From positions 62,001-126,000 of the forward strand of contig NZ_JAUTWS010000004.1 in the NCBI RefSeq assembly GCF_030657435.1: a stretch of 64,000 bases of DNA. The letters are read 5' to 3'. The position numbers and the translations under genes were made by a program. Each line of letters begins with the position of its first letter. The first letter of the stretch is position 1. Below the pieces are notes generated by a model that worked only from the letters and a program-made list of their open reading frames with translations, did not search any database and was not told the origin of the DNA. Shown here one piece after another: positions 32,212-39,779 of the stretch. The stretch is from Paracraurococcus lichenis (GTDB taxonomy: Bacteria; Pseudomonadota; Alphaproteobacteria; Acetobacterales; Acetobacteraceae).

Positions 32212-33531
32212 TCAGGCCGCCAGCCGTGCCCCCGCCCAGGCCGGCGCGCCGCGGCCGACCGCCTCGCCCACCAGCAGCAGGGCCGGGCCGGTCTCGACCC
32301 AGGCCTGGGCCCGGGCGGCGACCTCCTCCAGCGTCCCGCGCAGCACGCGCTGGCGGGAGGTGCCGCCGCGCTCCACCACCGCGGCCGGGGTCGCGGGGTC
32401 GAGGCCCTCGGCCACCAGTCCGTCGCGGATCTGCGGCAACATGGTGATGCCCATGTAGATCGCCAGCGTCTGGCCGGGCCGCACCAGGCCGGAGACGTCC
32501 ACCCGCCCGTCGCGGCGGTGGCCGGTGACGAAGGTGACGGCGCGCGCGGCCTCCCGGTGCGTCAGGGGGATGCCGGCGCCGGCGGCGCAGGCCAGCGCCG
32601 CGGTGACGCCGGGGACGACCTCGCAGGGGATGCCGGCCTCGGCCAGCGCTTCCGCCTCCTCCCCGCCGCGGCCGAAGACCAGCGGGTCGCCGCCCTTGAG
32701 GCGCACCACCCGCTTGCCCTCCTTCGCCAGGCGGACCAGCAGGGCGTTGATCTCCTCCTGCCTCATGCAGTGGTTGGCGCGGGCCTTGCCGACGAAGATG
32801 CGCTCCGCGTCGCGGCGGGCGAGGTCCAGCACCTCCTCCGTGCCCAGCCGGTCATGCACGATGACATCGGCCTCGCCGAGCAGGCGAAGGGCCCGCAGCG
32901 TCAGCAAATCCCCCGCACCCGGGCCGGCGCCGACCAGGTGGACGATGCCGGGCGGCGCCGCATCGGCACCGTCGAGGGCGCGCCGGAAGGCAGCATCGGC
33001 CTCGGCCTCCCGGCCGGCCATGGCGAGGTCGGCGGCGGGGCCCGAGAGCGCCGCATCCAGGAAGCGCCGGCGGGCGACGAGGTCGGGCAGGCGGCGGCGG
33101 ACGGCCGACTTGAAGCGTTCCGCCATGGCGGCGACGCGGCCGAGGCCCATGGGCAGCACCGCCTCGATCCGCTGGCGCACCTGCCGCGCCAGGACCGGCG
33201 CGGCGCCACCGGTCGAGATGGCGATCGTCATGGGGTCGCGGTCGATGATCGCCGGCATCAGCGCGGTGCAGAGCTCCGGTTTGTCCACGACGTTGACCGG
33301 GAGGCCCCGCGCGCGGCAGGCCGCGGCCAGCGCCTCCAGCTCCGGCTGCGGGGCATCGGCGCCGATGGCGATGGCGCAGCCCTCCAGCAGGTCGGGCGCG
33401 AAGGCCTCGGCGAAGCGGATCTCCGCCCCGGCTTGGCGGAGGATGGCCGCCTTCCGCTCCGCCACCTCGCCGGTGCCGAGGACAAGTGCGGTCCGGCCCT
33501 TCAGGTCGAGGAAGACGGGGAAATGCAGCAT
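32212..33531 (-). CDS. cysG: siroheme synthase CysG (fused dehydrogenase/chelatase and methyltransferase)
   Basis: CysG makes siroheme, the cofactor of nitrite and sulfite reductases, from uroporphyrinogen III. Residues 1-115 are the NAD-binding precorrin-2 dehydrogenase (ALVLGTGEVAERKAAIL, AISTGGAAPVLARQVRQRIE), 116-205 the dimerisation region, and 205-439 the SAM-dependent methyltransferase (VHLVGAGPGAGDLLTLRAL, VVRLKGGDPLVFGRGGEEAEAL, VVPGVTAALA). All three activities look complete. It is the last gene of the nas/nrt operon, which fits a demand for siroheme in nitrate assimilation, although hairpins separate it from nrtD. ATG at 33531. Confidence 0.95.
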   Translation of the reverse strand: MLHFPVFLDLKGRTALVLGTGEVAERKAAILRQAGAEIRFAEAFAPDLLEGCAIAIGADAPQPELEALAAACRARGLPVNVVDKPELCTALMPAIIDRDPMTIAISTGGAAPVLARQVRQRIEAVLPMGLGRVAAMAERFKSAVRRRLPDLVARRRFLDAALSGPAADLAMAGREAEADAAFRRALDGADAAPPGIVHLVGAGPGAGDLLTLRALRLLGEADVIVHDRLGTEEVLDLARRDAERIFVGKARANHCMRQEEINALLVRLAKEGKRVVRLKGGDPLVFGRGGEEAEALAEAGIPCEVVPGVTAALACAAGAGIPLTHREAARAVTFVTGHRRDGRVDVSGLVRPGQTLAIYMGITMLPQIRDGLVAEGLDPATPAAVVERGGTSRQRVLRGTLEEVAARAQAWVETGPALLLVGEAVGRGAPAWAGARLAA

Positions 33532-33603
33532 TCACGGGTCTCCGGCTTGAAGGGGATAGATGGCCGGCCGGGGCAGGCATCGCAACACGTGGCCGAGGAA
33601 AGG

Positions 33604-33726
33604 TTGGGGAGGAAAGCATTTCCTCCCCAAACCCCACCTTTGTTTTCTGCGAGTCGGGACCCGACGCGCGGCGAGCGCGGACTCCCAGAAATAGAAGAGG
33701 GGCTCGGGGAGAATACCTTCTCCCCG
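33604..33726. repeat. composite hairpin element between nrtD and cysG
   Basis: Three folding units lie side by side. The first is a perfect 12-base stem at 33604-33615 and 33619-33630 with a GCA loop. The second pairs TTTCTGCGAGTC (33644) with GACTCCCAGAAA (33680), one mismatch, enclosing smaller palindromes. The third is a perfect nine-base stem at 33705-33713 and 33718-33726 with a TACC loop. The first is followed by ACCCCACC, as in a similar element at 52596. It could terminate or dampen transcription from nrtD into cysG. The remaining spacer bases show no gene. Confidence 0.7.
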
Positions 33727-33734
33727 ATCTTCCT

Positions 33735-34529
33735 CTACGCCGCCGCCAGCGCCGGATTGGCATGGCGGTGATGCAGGAATTCCAGCACCGCCGTGCGCGC
33801 CGCGACGAAGACCGGGTCGGCCGCCAGCGCCAGCCGGTCGCGCGGCCGCGGGAGGTCCACCTTCAGCACCTCGCCGATGGTGGCATTCGGGCCATTGGTC
33901 AGCATGACGATGCGGTCCGAGAGCAGCACGGCCTCGTCCACGTCATGGGTGATCATGACCACCGTCGTGCCGCGGCTGGCATGGATCTCCATGACCTGGT
34001 CCTGCAGGTGGGCGCGGGTCAGCGCGTCGAGCGCGCCGAAGGGCTCGTCCAGCAGCAGGACCTTGGGCTTCATCGCCAACGCCCGGGCGATGCCGATGCG
34101 CTGCTTCATGCCGCCGGAGATCTCGGCGGGGCGCTTGTCCTTGGCGTGCGACATGTGCACCAGCGCCAGCGTCTCCAGCACCCAGTCGTGCCGCTCGGCC
34201 CGGCTCATCTTCCGCCCGACGGTCTGGTCCACCGCCAGCTTGATGTTCTCGTAGCAGGTCAGCCAGGGCAGCAGGCTGTGGTTCTGGAAGACCACGGCGC
34301 GGTCGGGGCCGGGGCCGTCGATCTCCTTGCCCTCGAGCACCACGCCGCCGGCGGTCGCCGGCAGCAGGCCGGCAATGACGTTCAGCAGGGTCGACTTGCC
34401 GCAGCCGGAATGGCCGATGACGGAGACGTATTCGCCGCGGGCGATCTGCAGGTCCACCTGCCGCAGCACCGGCACGGGGCTGCGGGGGAACTGGATCGAG
34501 AGCTGGGAGATGTCGAGATAGCGTTCCAT
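33735..34529 (-). CDS. nrtD: nitrate ABC transporter ATP-binding protein
   Basis: This 264-residue ATPase powers a NitT/TauT-type importer. It has Walker A GHSGCGKSTLLN near residue 39, the Q-loop VVFQNHSLLPWLT near 82, the signature EISGGMKQRIGIARALA near 135, Walker B VLLLDEPFGALDALTR near 156 and the switch His in VVMITHDVDEAV near 190. The NHSLLPWLT sequence is typical of nitrate/taurine subfamily members. The ATG at 34529 has AGGGGA upstream; a GTG at 34547 overlapping the permease stop is possible. It acts with the adjacent permease and binding protein. Confidence 0.92.
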   Translation of the reverse strand: MERYLDISQLSIQFPRSPVPVLRQVDLQIARGEYVSVIGHSGCGKSTLLNVIAGLLPATAGGVVLEGKEIDGPGPDRAVVFQNHSLLPWLTCYENIKLAVDQTVGRKMSRAERHDWVLETLALVHMSHAKDKRPAEISGGMKQRIGIARALAMKPKVLLLDEPFGALDALTRAHLQDQVMEIHASRGTTVVMITHDVDEAVLLSDRIVMLTNGPNATIGEVLKVDLPRPRDRLALAADPVFVAARTAVLEFLHHRHANPALAAA

Positions 34530-34543
34530 GGTCGGGTTCCCCT

Positions 34544-35407
34544 TCACGCCGCCGCCGTGCCACGGGTGACGATGCGCCCGGCCAGCGCCACGATCCGGTC
34601 GAGCGCGAAGCCGACCAGGCCGACATAGACCAGCGCGACGATGATGTCGGAGAGGTTGGAGCTGTTCCAGGCATCCCAGACGAAGAAGCCGATGCCGACG
34701 CCGCCGATCAGCATCTCCGCTGCCACGATCGCCAGCCAGGACAGGCCGATGCCGATGCGGAGCCCGGTGAAGATGTAGGGCGCGGCCGAGGGCAGCACGA
34801 TCTTCCAGAAATAGGCCGGCCCTCGGAGCCGGATCACGGCGGCGACGTTGCGGTAGTCCTGCGGCACGTTGCGCACGCCGACCGCGGTGTTGATGATCAC
34901 CGGCCAGACCGAGGTGATGAAGATCACGAAGATGGCGCTGGGCTGCGCCTCGCGGAAGGCGGCGAGCGACAGCGGCAGCCAGGCCAGCGGCGGCACGGTG
35001 CGCAGGACCTGGAAGATCGGGTCCAGTCCCCGCATCGCGAAGGCCGAGGTGCCGATCAGCATTCCGGTCAGCACGCCGGCCACGCCGGCGAGCGCGAAGC
35101 CGAGCGCCACCCGCTGCAGGCTGGCCGCCAGATGCCAGAACAGCCCCTTGTCCAGCCCGCCGCGGTCGAAGAAGGGATCGGTGATGAGGTCGTAGCTGTC
35201 CGCCCAGACCTTGGAGGGCGGCGGCAGGGTCGCGCCCGGGCCGCTGCCGAGATACTCCCAGACCGCCAGGAAGGCCGCCAGGATCATCAGCGGCGGGACG
35301 ATGTTGGCCAGCACCGGCGCGAGGCGGGAGGGCTTCGGCAGCGCCGCCAGCAGGGGCCGGGACATCTGCGCCGGCGCCGGCGCCGGCTTGGTGGACACGG
35401 CGGTCAT
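34544..35407 (-). CDS. nrtB: nitrate ABC transporter permease
   Basis: The 287-residue permease of the NitT/TauT class has an N-terminal cytoplasmic tail and about six membrane helices (IVPPLMILAAFLAVWEYLG, VALGFALAGVAGVLTGMLI, FVIFITSVWPVIINTAVG, IGIGLSWLAIVAAEMLIGG, IIVALVYVGLVGFALDRIV). The EAA-like coupling loop is near VAAVIRLRGPAYFWKIVLPSAAPYI (RLRGPAYFWKIVLPSAAP). It lies one base after nrtA and just before nrtD, a standard uptake operon. Nitrate is inferred from the adjoining nasTS genes; cyanate or bicarbonate remain formally possible. Confidence 0.92.
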   Translation of the reverse strand: MTAVSTKPAPAPAQMSRPLLAALPKPSRLAPVLANIVPPLMILAAFLAVWEYLGSGPGATLPPPSKVWADSYDLITDPFFDRGGLDKGLFWHLAASLQRVALGFALAGVAGVLTGMLIGTSAFAMRGLDPIFQVLRTVPPLAWLPLSLAAFREAQPSAIFVIFITSVWPVIINTAVGVRNVPQDYRNVAAVIRLRGPAYFWKIVLPSAAPYIFTGLRIGIGLSWLAIVAAEMLIGGVGIGFFVWDAWNSSNLSDIIVALVYVGLVGFALDRIVALAGRIVTRGTAAA

Positions 35408-35408
35408 C

Positions 35409-36680
35409 TCAGGCTCCGGCGGTCTTCTTGATGGCGAGGGAGGCGAGATAGGCGGCGGGATCCTCGGGATCGAAGACCTTGCCGTCGAAGAAGGTCTCGC
35501 GGCCGCGGCTGGTGCCGGAGGGGGTCTCGCCCGGCTTCACCCCGGCGCGCTCGGCCGCCTGCCGCCAGACCTGCTCGCGGTTCACCTGCGCGATCAGCGC
35601 CTTGGTATCCGTGCCCTCCGGCAGCACGCCCCAGCGGATGTCCTCGGTCAGGAACCACAGCTCGTGCGACTGGAAGGGGTAGCTCGCATGATCCCGGAAG
35701 AACTTCATCAGCAGCGGGCTGCCCTCGACCTTGCGGCCGTCGCCGTAGTCGATGTTGCCGAGGCTGCGCTGCAGGATGTCGGCGACCGGCACGTTGAACC
35801 AGGCGCGCTTGCCGATGATGCTGCACATCTCCTGCTTGTTCGCGGGCTCGTCGCACCAGCGGGCGGCCTCGATCACCGCGGCGGTCAGCGCGACGGCGGC
35901 ATTCGGGTTCTTCTCCACCCAGTCGGCGCGCAGTCCGAGCGACTTCTCCGGATGGTCCTGCCACAGCTCGCCGGTGACGGCGGCGGAGAAGCCGATCTTC
36001 TGGTTCACCAACTGGTCGTTCCAGGGCTCGCCGACGCAGAAGGCGTCCATGGTGCCGACCTTCATGTTCGCCACCATCTGCGGCGGCGGCACGACGATGG
36101 TCTGCACGTCCTTGTCCGGGTCGATGCCGGCGGCGGCCAGCCAGTAGCGGATCCAGAGGTCGTGGGTGCCGCCGCGGAAGGTCATGGCGACCTTGCTCTC
36201 GGCATTCAGCGCCCGCTTGAGGCCGCTCGCATCGATGGTCGGCTTCAGCGCCTTGTGCTTCTCGGCGACCGAGAGCGCCTGACCGTTGGTGTTCAGCCGC
36301 GCCGTGATCACCATCGGCACGGGCTGGTTGTTCTGCGTCACCCGGCCTGCGGTCATCAGATAGGGCAGCGGGGTCAGGATATGCGCGCCGTCGATGCCGC
36401 CGCGCTCGCCGCCGAGGACCAGGTTGTCGCGCGTCGCGCCCCAGCTCGCCTGCTTCGAGACCTCGACCTCCGGCAGGCCATACTTGGCAAACAGGCCCTT
36501 CTCCCTGGCGATGATCAGCGGCGCGCTGTCGGTCAGCGCGATGTAGCCGAGCACCGCCTTCTTCACCTCCGTCGCCGTCGAGCCTTGCGCGAAGGCGCCG
36601 CGCGGCGTCGCGGCGCGGGCGGCGGCGAGCAGCGCGGCGCTCGCCGCGATGGCCCTGCGGCGGGTCAAACTCGTCGTCAT
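35409..36680 (-). CDS. nrtA: nitrate-binding protein NrtA (CmpA/NrtA family)
   Basis: This 423-residue periplasmic receptor delivers nitrate/nitrite to NrtBD. It has a twin-arginine-like leader (LTRRRAIAASAALLAAARA), then VLGYIALTDSAPLIIAREKGLFAKYGL (ALTDSAPLIIAREKGLFAKY) near residue 45, TRDNLVLGGERGGIDGAHIL near 82, GTHDLWIRYWLAAAGIDPD near 172, MDAFCVGEPWNDQLV near 208 and WQDHPEKSLGLRADWV near 235. These are the ligand-pocket motifs of NrtA/CmpA. The ATG at 36680 overlaps the nasS stop by four bases. Tat export is inference from the RRR motif. Confidence 0.93.
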   Translation of the reverse strand: MTTSLTRRRAIAASAALLAAARAATPRGAFAQGSTATEVKKAVLGYIALTDSAPLIIAREKGLFAKYGLPEVEVSKQASWGATRDNLVLGGERGGIDGAHILTPLPYLMTAGRVTQNNQPVPMVITARLNTNGQALSVAEKHKALKPTIDASGLKRALNAESKVAMTFRGGTHDLWIRYWLAAAGIDPDKDVQTIVVPPPQMVANMKVGTMDAFCVGEPWNDQLVNQKIGFSAAVTGELWQDHPEKSLGLRADWVEKNPNAAVALTAAVIEAARWCDEPANKQEMCSIIGKRAWFNVPVADILQRSLGNIDYGDGRKVEGSPLLMKFFRDHASYPFQSHELWFLTEDIRWGVLPEGTDTKALIAQVNREQVWRQAAERAGVKPGETPSGTSRGRETFFDGKVFDPEDPAAYLASLAIKKTAGA

Positions 36681-37804
36681 GCTTGGGTCTCCGGCAGATC
36701 GGCTGGGGGTGGGCTGGGCGCGGGCGGTTCGACCTCCCGCAGGCGGGCGGCGGCGGCCCGCCAGATGTCCTGGCGCCAGGGGGCGAGGGCGGTGGCCTCG
36801 GCGAGGCCCGCGGGCACATGGCCCCAGCGGCGCATCTGCCGCAGCCACCAGGCGGCCTGCTCGCGCCGCGGCAGCGTCGCCGTGCGGAAGCGGAGCGGCG
36901 CCGCCTGCGGCAGGCCTTCGGCCGTGCCGTCGAAGGCGGCGCCGATGGCGGCGGCGGAGAGGCCGGGAAAGGCCCGGCGCTGCAGGATATGCACCGCCTC
37001 GGCCTTGTTCTCCGGCTCGTCCAGCCAGCGCGCCGCGGCGATCACGGCGGCGGTGCAGGCGATGGCGCTCTCCGGGTCGCGCAGCGCATAGCCCGCGGCG
37101 AAGGCCAGCAGCTTCTCCGGATGGTTCGGCCAGAGATCGCCGGTCGAGAGGGCGATGGTGCCGACGCCGAGTTCCGCCGCATGGCTGCCCCAGGGCTCGC
37201 CGGCGCAGAAGCCGTCGATGGCGCCATCGGCGAGCCGTCCGGCGCATTGCGCCGGCGGCACCACGACGAGGCGCAGGTCGCGGTCCGGGTCGAGCCCGGC
37301 CGAGGCCAGCCACCAGCGCAGCAGGTAGTTATGCGAGGAATAGGCGTAGACGACGCCGAGCGTCACCGGCCGGCCGGCGGCGGCGCGGCGGCGCGCCGCC
37401 GTGGCGAAGGCTGCGGCCGGAAGCGGGCGGGGAAAGCGGCCGATCTCCTCGGCAAGCGCGCGGGAGAGGGTGAGGGTATTGCCGTTGGCGCCGAGCCCGG
37501 CGCCGATGGTCACCTGCGCCTTGACCCCGTCCAGCCCGGCGGCGAGGGCGATCGGCAAGGGGCTGAGGAGATGCGCCGCATCCAGCGCGCCATAGGCCAG
37601 CTTGTCCCGCACCGCGGCCCAGGCGCCCTCGATGGAGAGGCTGACACGCAGCCCGACCGCATCGAAGAGGCCAAGTTCCTCCGCCACCAGCAGCGGCGCG
37701 CCGTCCGTGAGCTGCATGAAGCCGAGACGCAGCGTCCGCAGGGCCGGGCGTCGCGATGCGGGATGGCCGAGCGGCGATTGGGGAGCCACGGTGACGGATG
37801 GCAC
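36677..37804 (-). CDS. nasS: NasS-like nitrate sensor
   Basis: The 375-residue protein is homologous to NrtA but lacks a signal peptide, so it should be cytoplasmic. It carries the same pocket motifs: LGFMQLTDGAPLLVAEELGLF near residue 27 (QLTDGAPLLVAEELGLF), YSSHNYLLRWWLASAGLDPD near 155 and IDGFCAGEPWGSHA near 195. In characterised systems NasS holds the ANTAR protein NasT inactive until nitrate or nitrite binds. Its position between nasT and nrtA fits. It starts at GTG 37804 with a strong GGAGGT eight bases upstream, and that site lies inside a hairpin of the leader. Confidence 0.88.
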   Translation of the reverse strand: MPSVTVAPQSPLGHPASRRPALRTLRLGFMQLTDGAPLLVAEELGLFDAVGLRVSLSIEGAWAAVRDKLAYGALDAAHLLSPLPIALAAGLDGVKAQVTIGAGLGANGNTLTLSRALAEEIGRFPRPLPAAAFATAARRRAAAGRPVTLGVVYAYSSHNYLLRWWLASAGLDPDRDLRLVVVPPAQCAGRLADGAIDGFCAGEPWGSHAAELGVGTIALSTGDLWPNHPEKLLAFAAGYALRDPESAIACTAAVIAAARWLDEPENKAEAVHILQRRAFPGLSAAAIGAAFDGTAEGLPQAAPLRFRTATLPRREQAAWWLRQMRRWGHVPAGLAEATALAPWRQDIWRAAAARLREVEPPAPSPPPADLPETQA

Positions 37805-38034
37805 GCGGGCGGACCTCCGGCCTGAAGGGCCAGGTGCGGGCCGCCATTGGACCGCGGGCTATCGCTGCCGAGCCCTGCCGGGCGTGCCGCCCCGGACAGG
37901 CCGGCCCACGCCGTTGCGGGCCCGCTCGCTCGCGCAAGAAAGCGGCAATGACCAGGGTGGTCAAGAGATTTGCGCTCTAACTGTGCAATTTTCTTCAGTG
38001 ATGCGAAATGAAGCAAGAACTTCGTGCTGATTGA
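37805..38034 (-). promoter_or_regulatory. nasT-nasS leader region, candidate NasT target
   Basis: The 230 bases between nasT and nasS are noncoding on either strand as far as I can tell. Read on the minus strand, they contain an A/T-rich start, a TTGACC element overlapping a perfect inverted repeat TGACCA-CCC-TGGTCA (37949-37963), and several GC hairpins. The last hairpin pairs ACCTGGCC with GGCC and AGGT just upstream of the nasS start and so covers its GGAGGT site. ANTAR proteins act on such leader hairpins. I did not find two clear hexaloop hairpins. Confidence 0.5.
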
Positions 38035-38679
38035 CTAGTTTTTGGTCAGAACCGAAGCGGCGACTACCCCCAGTTTCTGGCCCTTGTCCATCGCCATCCG
38101 GCGGAGGCGCCGATAGGCCTCCGGCTCGGTCAGCTTGTGCTTCTGCATCAGCACGGCCTTCGCACGGTCGACCAGGCGGCGCTCCTCCACCTCCTGCTTC
38201 GCCGCCGCCAGTTCCTCCCGCAGCGCCTGGTGGGCACGGAAGCGGCGGATCGCCACCTCGATCACCGGCCGCACGCGGGCCGGCGCCAAGCCTTCCACGA
38301 TATAGGCGGCGACGCCGGCCTCGAGCGCGGCCTCGATCTGCTCGGGCTCGGCCTTCTCGGCGAAGAGCACGACGGGGCGGGGCTCGTCGCGGTGCAGGGC
38401 GCGCATGCCCTCGAGCTCGTCGCGCGAGGGATCGTCCAGGCCGCAGACGATGACGTCCGCCCCGCTGTCGCGCACCGCCCGGGTCAGGTCCGCGGTGCCG
38501 GCGACGATCCCCACCACCTGATAGCCGGCCGCGGCCAGCCCGGCCTCGACAGCCGTGGCCCGGTCGCCGTCGCTGTCCACAAGCAAGACTCGCAGTGTCG
38601 CCGCCCCCTGAAACCGTCCGGCCAGACTGCGCCCGACCCCTTGCCGGGATGCTGCCGCGCGCGGCCGTGATCGCTGCAA
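38035..38679 (-). CDS. nasT: NasT-like ANTAR response regulator
   Basis: NasT is an RNA-binding antiterminator. The product has a receiver-like domain (RVLLVDSDGDRATAVEAGL, DVIVCGLDDPSRDELEGM, VVLFAEKAEPEQIEAALEAGV) and a C-terminal ANTAR domain with the coiled coil EELAAAKQEVEERRLVDRAKAVLMQKHKLTEPEAYRRLRRMAM (read as DRAKAVLMQKHKLTEPEAY). The receiver lacks a normal phospho-Asp setting: VCGLDDP. The only in-frame standard start is TTG at 38679, which gives 28 non-homologous residues. The homologous part begins at a CTG at 38595 preceded by AGGGGG. It is divergent from the Bug receptor gene at 38754. Confidence 0.88.
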   Translation of the reverse strand: MQRSRPRAAASRQGVGRSLAGRFQGAATLRVLLVDSDGDRATAVEAGLAAAGYQVVGIVAGTADLTRAVRDSGADVIVCGLDDPSRDELEGMRALHRDEPRPVVLFAEKAEPEQIEAALEAGVAAYIVEGLAPARVRPVIEVAIRRFRAHQALREELAAAKQEVEERRLVDRAKAVLMQKHKLTEPEAYRRLRRMAMDKGQKLGVVAASVLTKN

Positions 38680-38753
38680 GGCACGGATCGTGCCGCGTTA
38701 CGGAGGTGGACGGGGTGCCGCCGGCGGCGCAGCATCGCGGCGGAGGAAACGCG

Positions 38754-39728
38754 ATGCCGCAATGCCTTGGTCGCCGCGCTCTGCTGGCCGCGGCGGGTGC
38801 ATCCGGCCTGTCCCGCCGGGCGCTTGCCCAGCCGGAGGGCTGGCCTGCCCGCCCCGTGCGCATCGTGGTGCCCTTCACCCCCGGCGGCTCGAACGACGCC
38901 ATCGCCCGGCCGCTGGCGGAGCGGCTGCAGGCGCGCTTCGGCCAGCCCTTCGTCATCGAGAACCGGCCCGGGGCCGGCAGCGCGGTGGGCGTCGCGGCGG
39001 TGGCGCAGGGCGCCCCGGACGGCCATACCCTGCTGCTGACCACCTCCTCCATCGCCGCCATCGGGCCGGTGCAGGGCACGGGCTTCGATCCGACGAAGGA
39101 GCTGGACGGCGTCGCGCTGCTGGCCAAGGCGCCGCTGATCGTGCTGACGCCGCCCGGCTCGCCCATCGCCTCCATCCGCGACCTGGTGGCCGCCGACCGC
39201 GCGAGGCCGGGCACGCTGCACTACGCCAGCAGCGGGCCGGGCAGCACGACCCATATCGCCTCCGAGCTGTTCAACCTCCGGGCCGGCACCCGGCTGCAGC
39301 ACGTGCCCTACCGGGGCACGGCGGGCGCGCTGACCGACCTCGTCGCCGGGCGGGTGGAGGTGATGTTCACCACCATCGCCAGCGCCGCCGGGCAGATCCG
39401 CGGCGGGCTCCTGCGCATCATCGCCTATACCGGCGACGAGCGCCCGGCGGGGACGCCGCCGGCGCCGACGGTGCGCGATGCCGGCATCGGCTACGAGTCG
39501 GGGATCTGGTGGGGGCTCTTCGCCCCGCATGGCCTGCCGCCGGGGCTGCGCCGGACGCTGAACGAGGCGGCGAATGGCGCGCTCGCCGAGCCCGGCTTCG
39601 CCCGTTTCCTGGAGGGCGAGGGGGCGATGCCGGCGCCGCTGCCGCCCGAGCGGTTCGACGAGTTCCTCGCGGCCGAGGTCCGCTCGATGCGCGAGGTCGT
39701 GGCCGCCGCCCGCATCCGGGCGGATTGA
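38754..39728 (+). CDS. Bug-family tripartite tricarboxylate receptor
   Basis: The 324-residue precursor has an N-terminal signal with paired arginines (LGRRALLAAAGASGLSRRALAQ). The Bug fold follows: VRIVVPFTPGGSNDAIARPLAE near residue 36, FVIENRPGAGSAVGVAAVAQ near 67, GHTLLLTTSSIAAIG near 92, HYASSGPGSTTHIASELFN near 158 and VEVMFTTIASAAGQIRGG near 204. It has a strong GGAGG ribosome binding site. It is 51 bases upstream of the FAD hydroxylase and M20 genes on the same strand, so it may bind a substrate or product of those enzymes. No TctAB partner is in view. Confidence 0.92.
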   Translation: MPQCLGRRALLAAAGASGLSRRALAQPEGWPARPVRIVVPFTPGGSNDAIARPLAERLQARFGQPFVIENRPGAGSAVGVAAVAQGAPDGHTLLLTTSSIAAIGPVQGTGFDPTKELDGVALLAKAPLIVLTPPGSPIASIRDLVAADRARPGTLHYASSGPGSTTHIASELFNLRAGTRLQHVPYRGTAGALTDLVAGRVEVMFTTIASAAGQIRGGLLRIIAYTGDERPAGTPPAPTVRDAGIGYESGIWWGLFAPHGLPPGLRRTLNEAANGALAEPGFARFLEGEGAMPAPLPPERFDEFLAAEVRSMREVVAAARIRAD

Positions 39729-39779
39729 CGGCCCGCATGGCCCGGCCACCATAAGGGGGCGGGGCATGAGGAGCGGGCG

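Noticed and set aside
37981..38040. Sigma54-type promoter in the nas leader (TTGCAC)
   Set aside because: No GG element sits at the required 10-12 base distance upstream.
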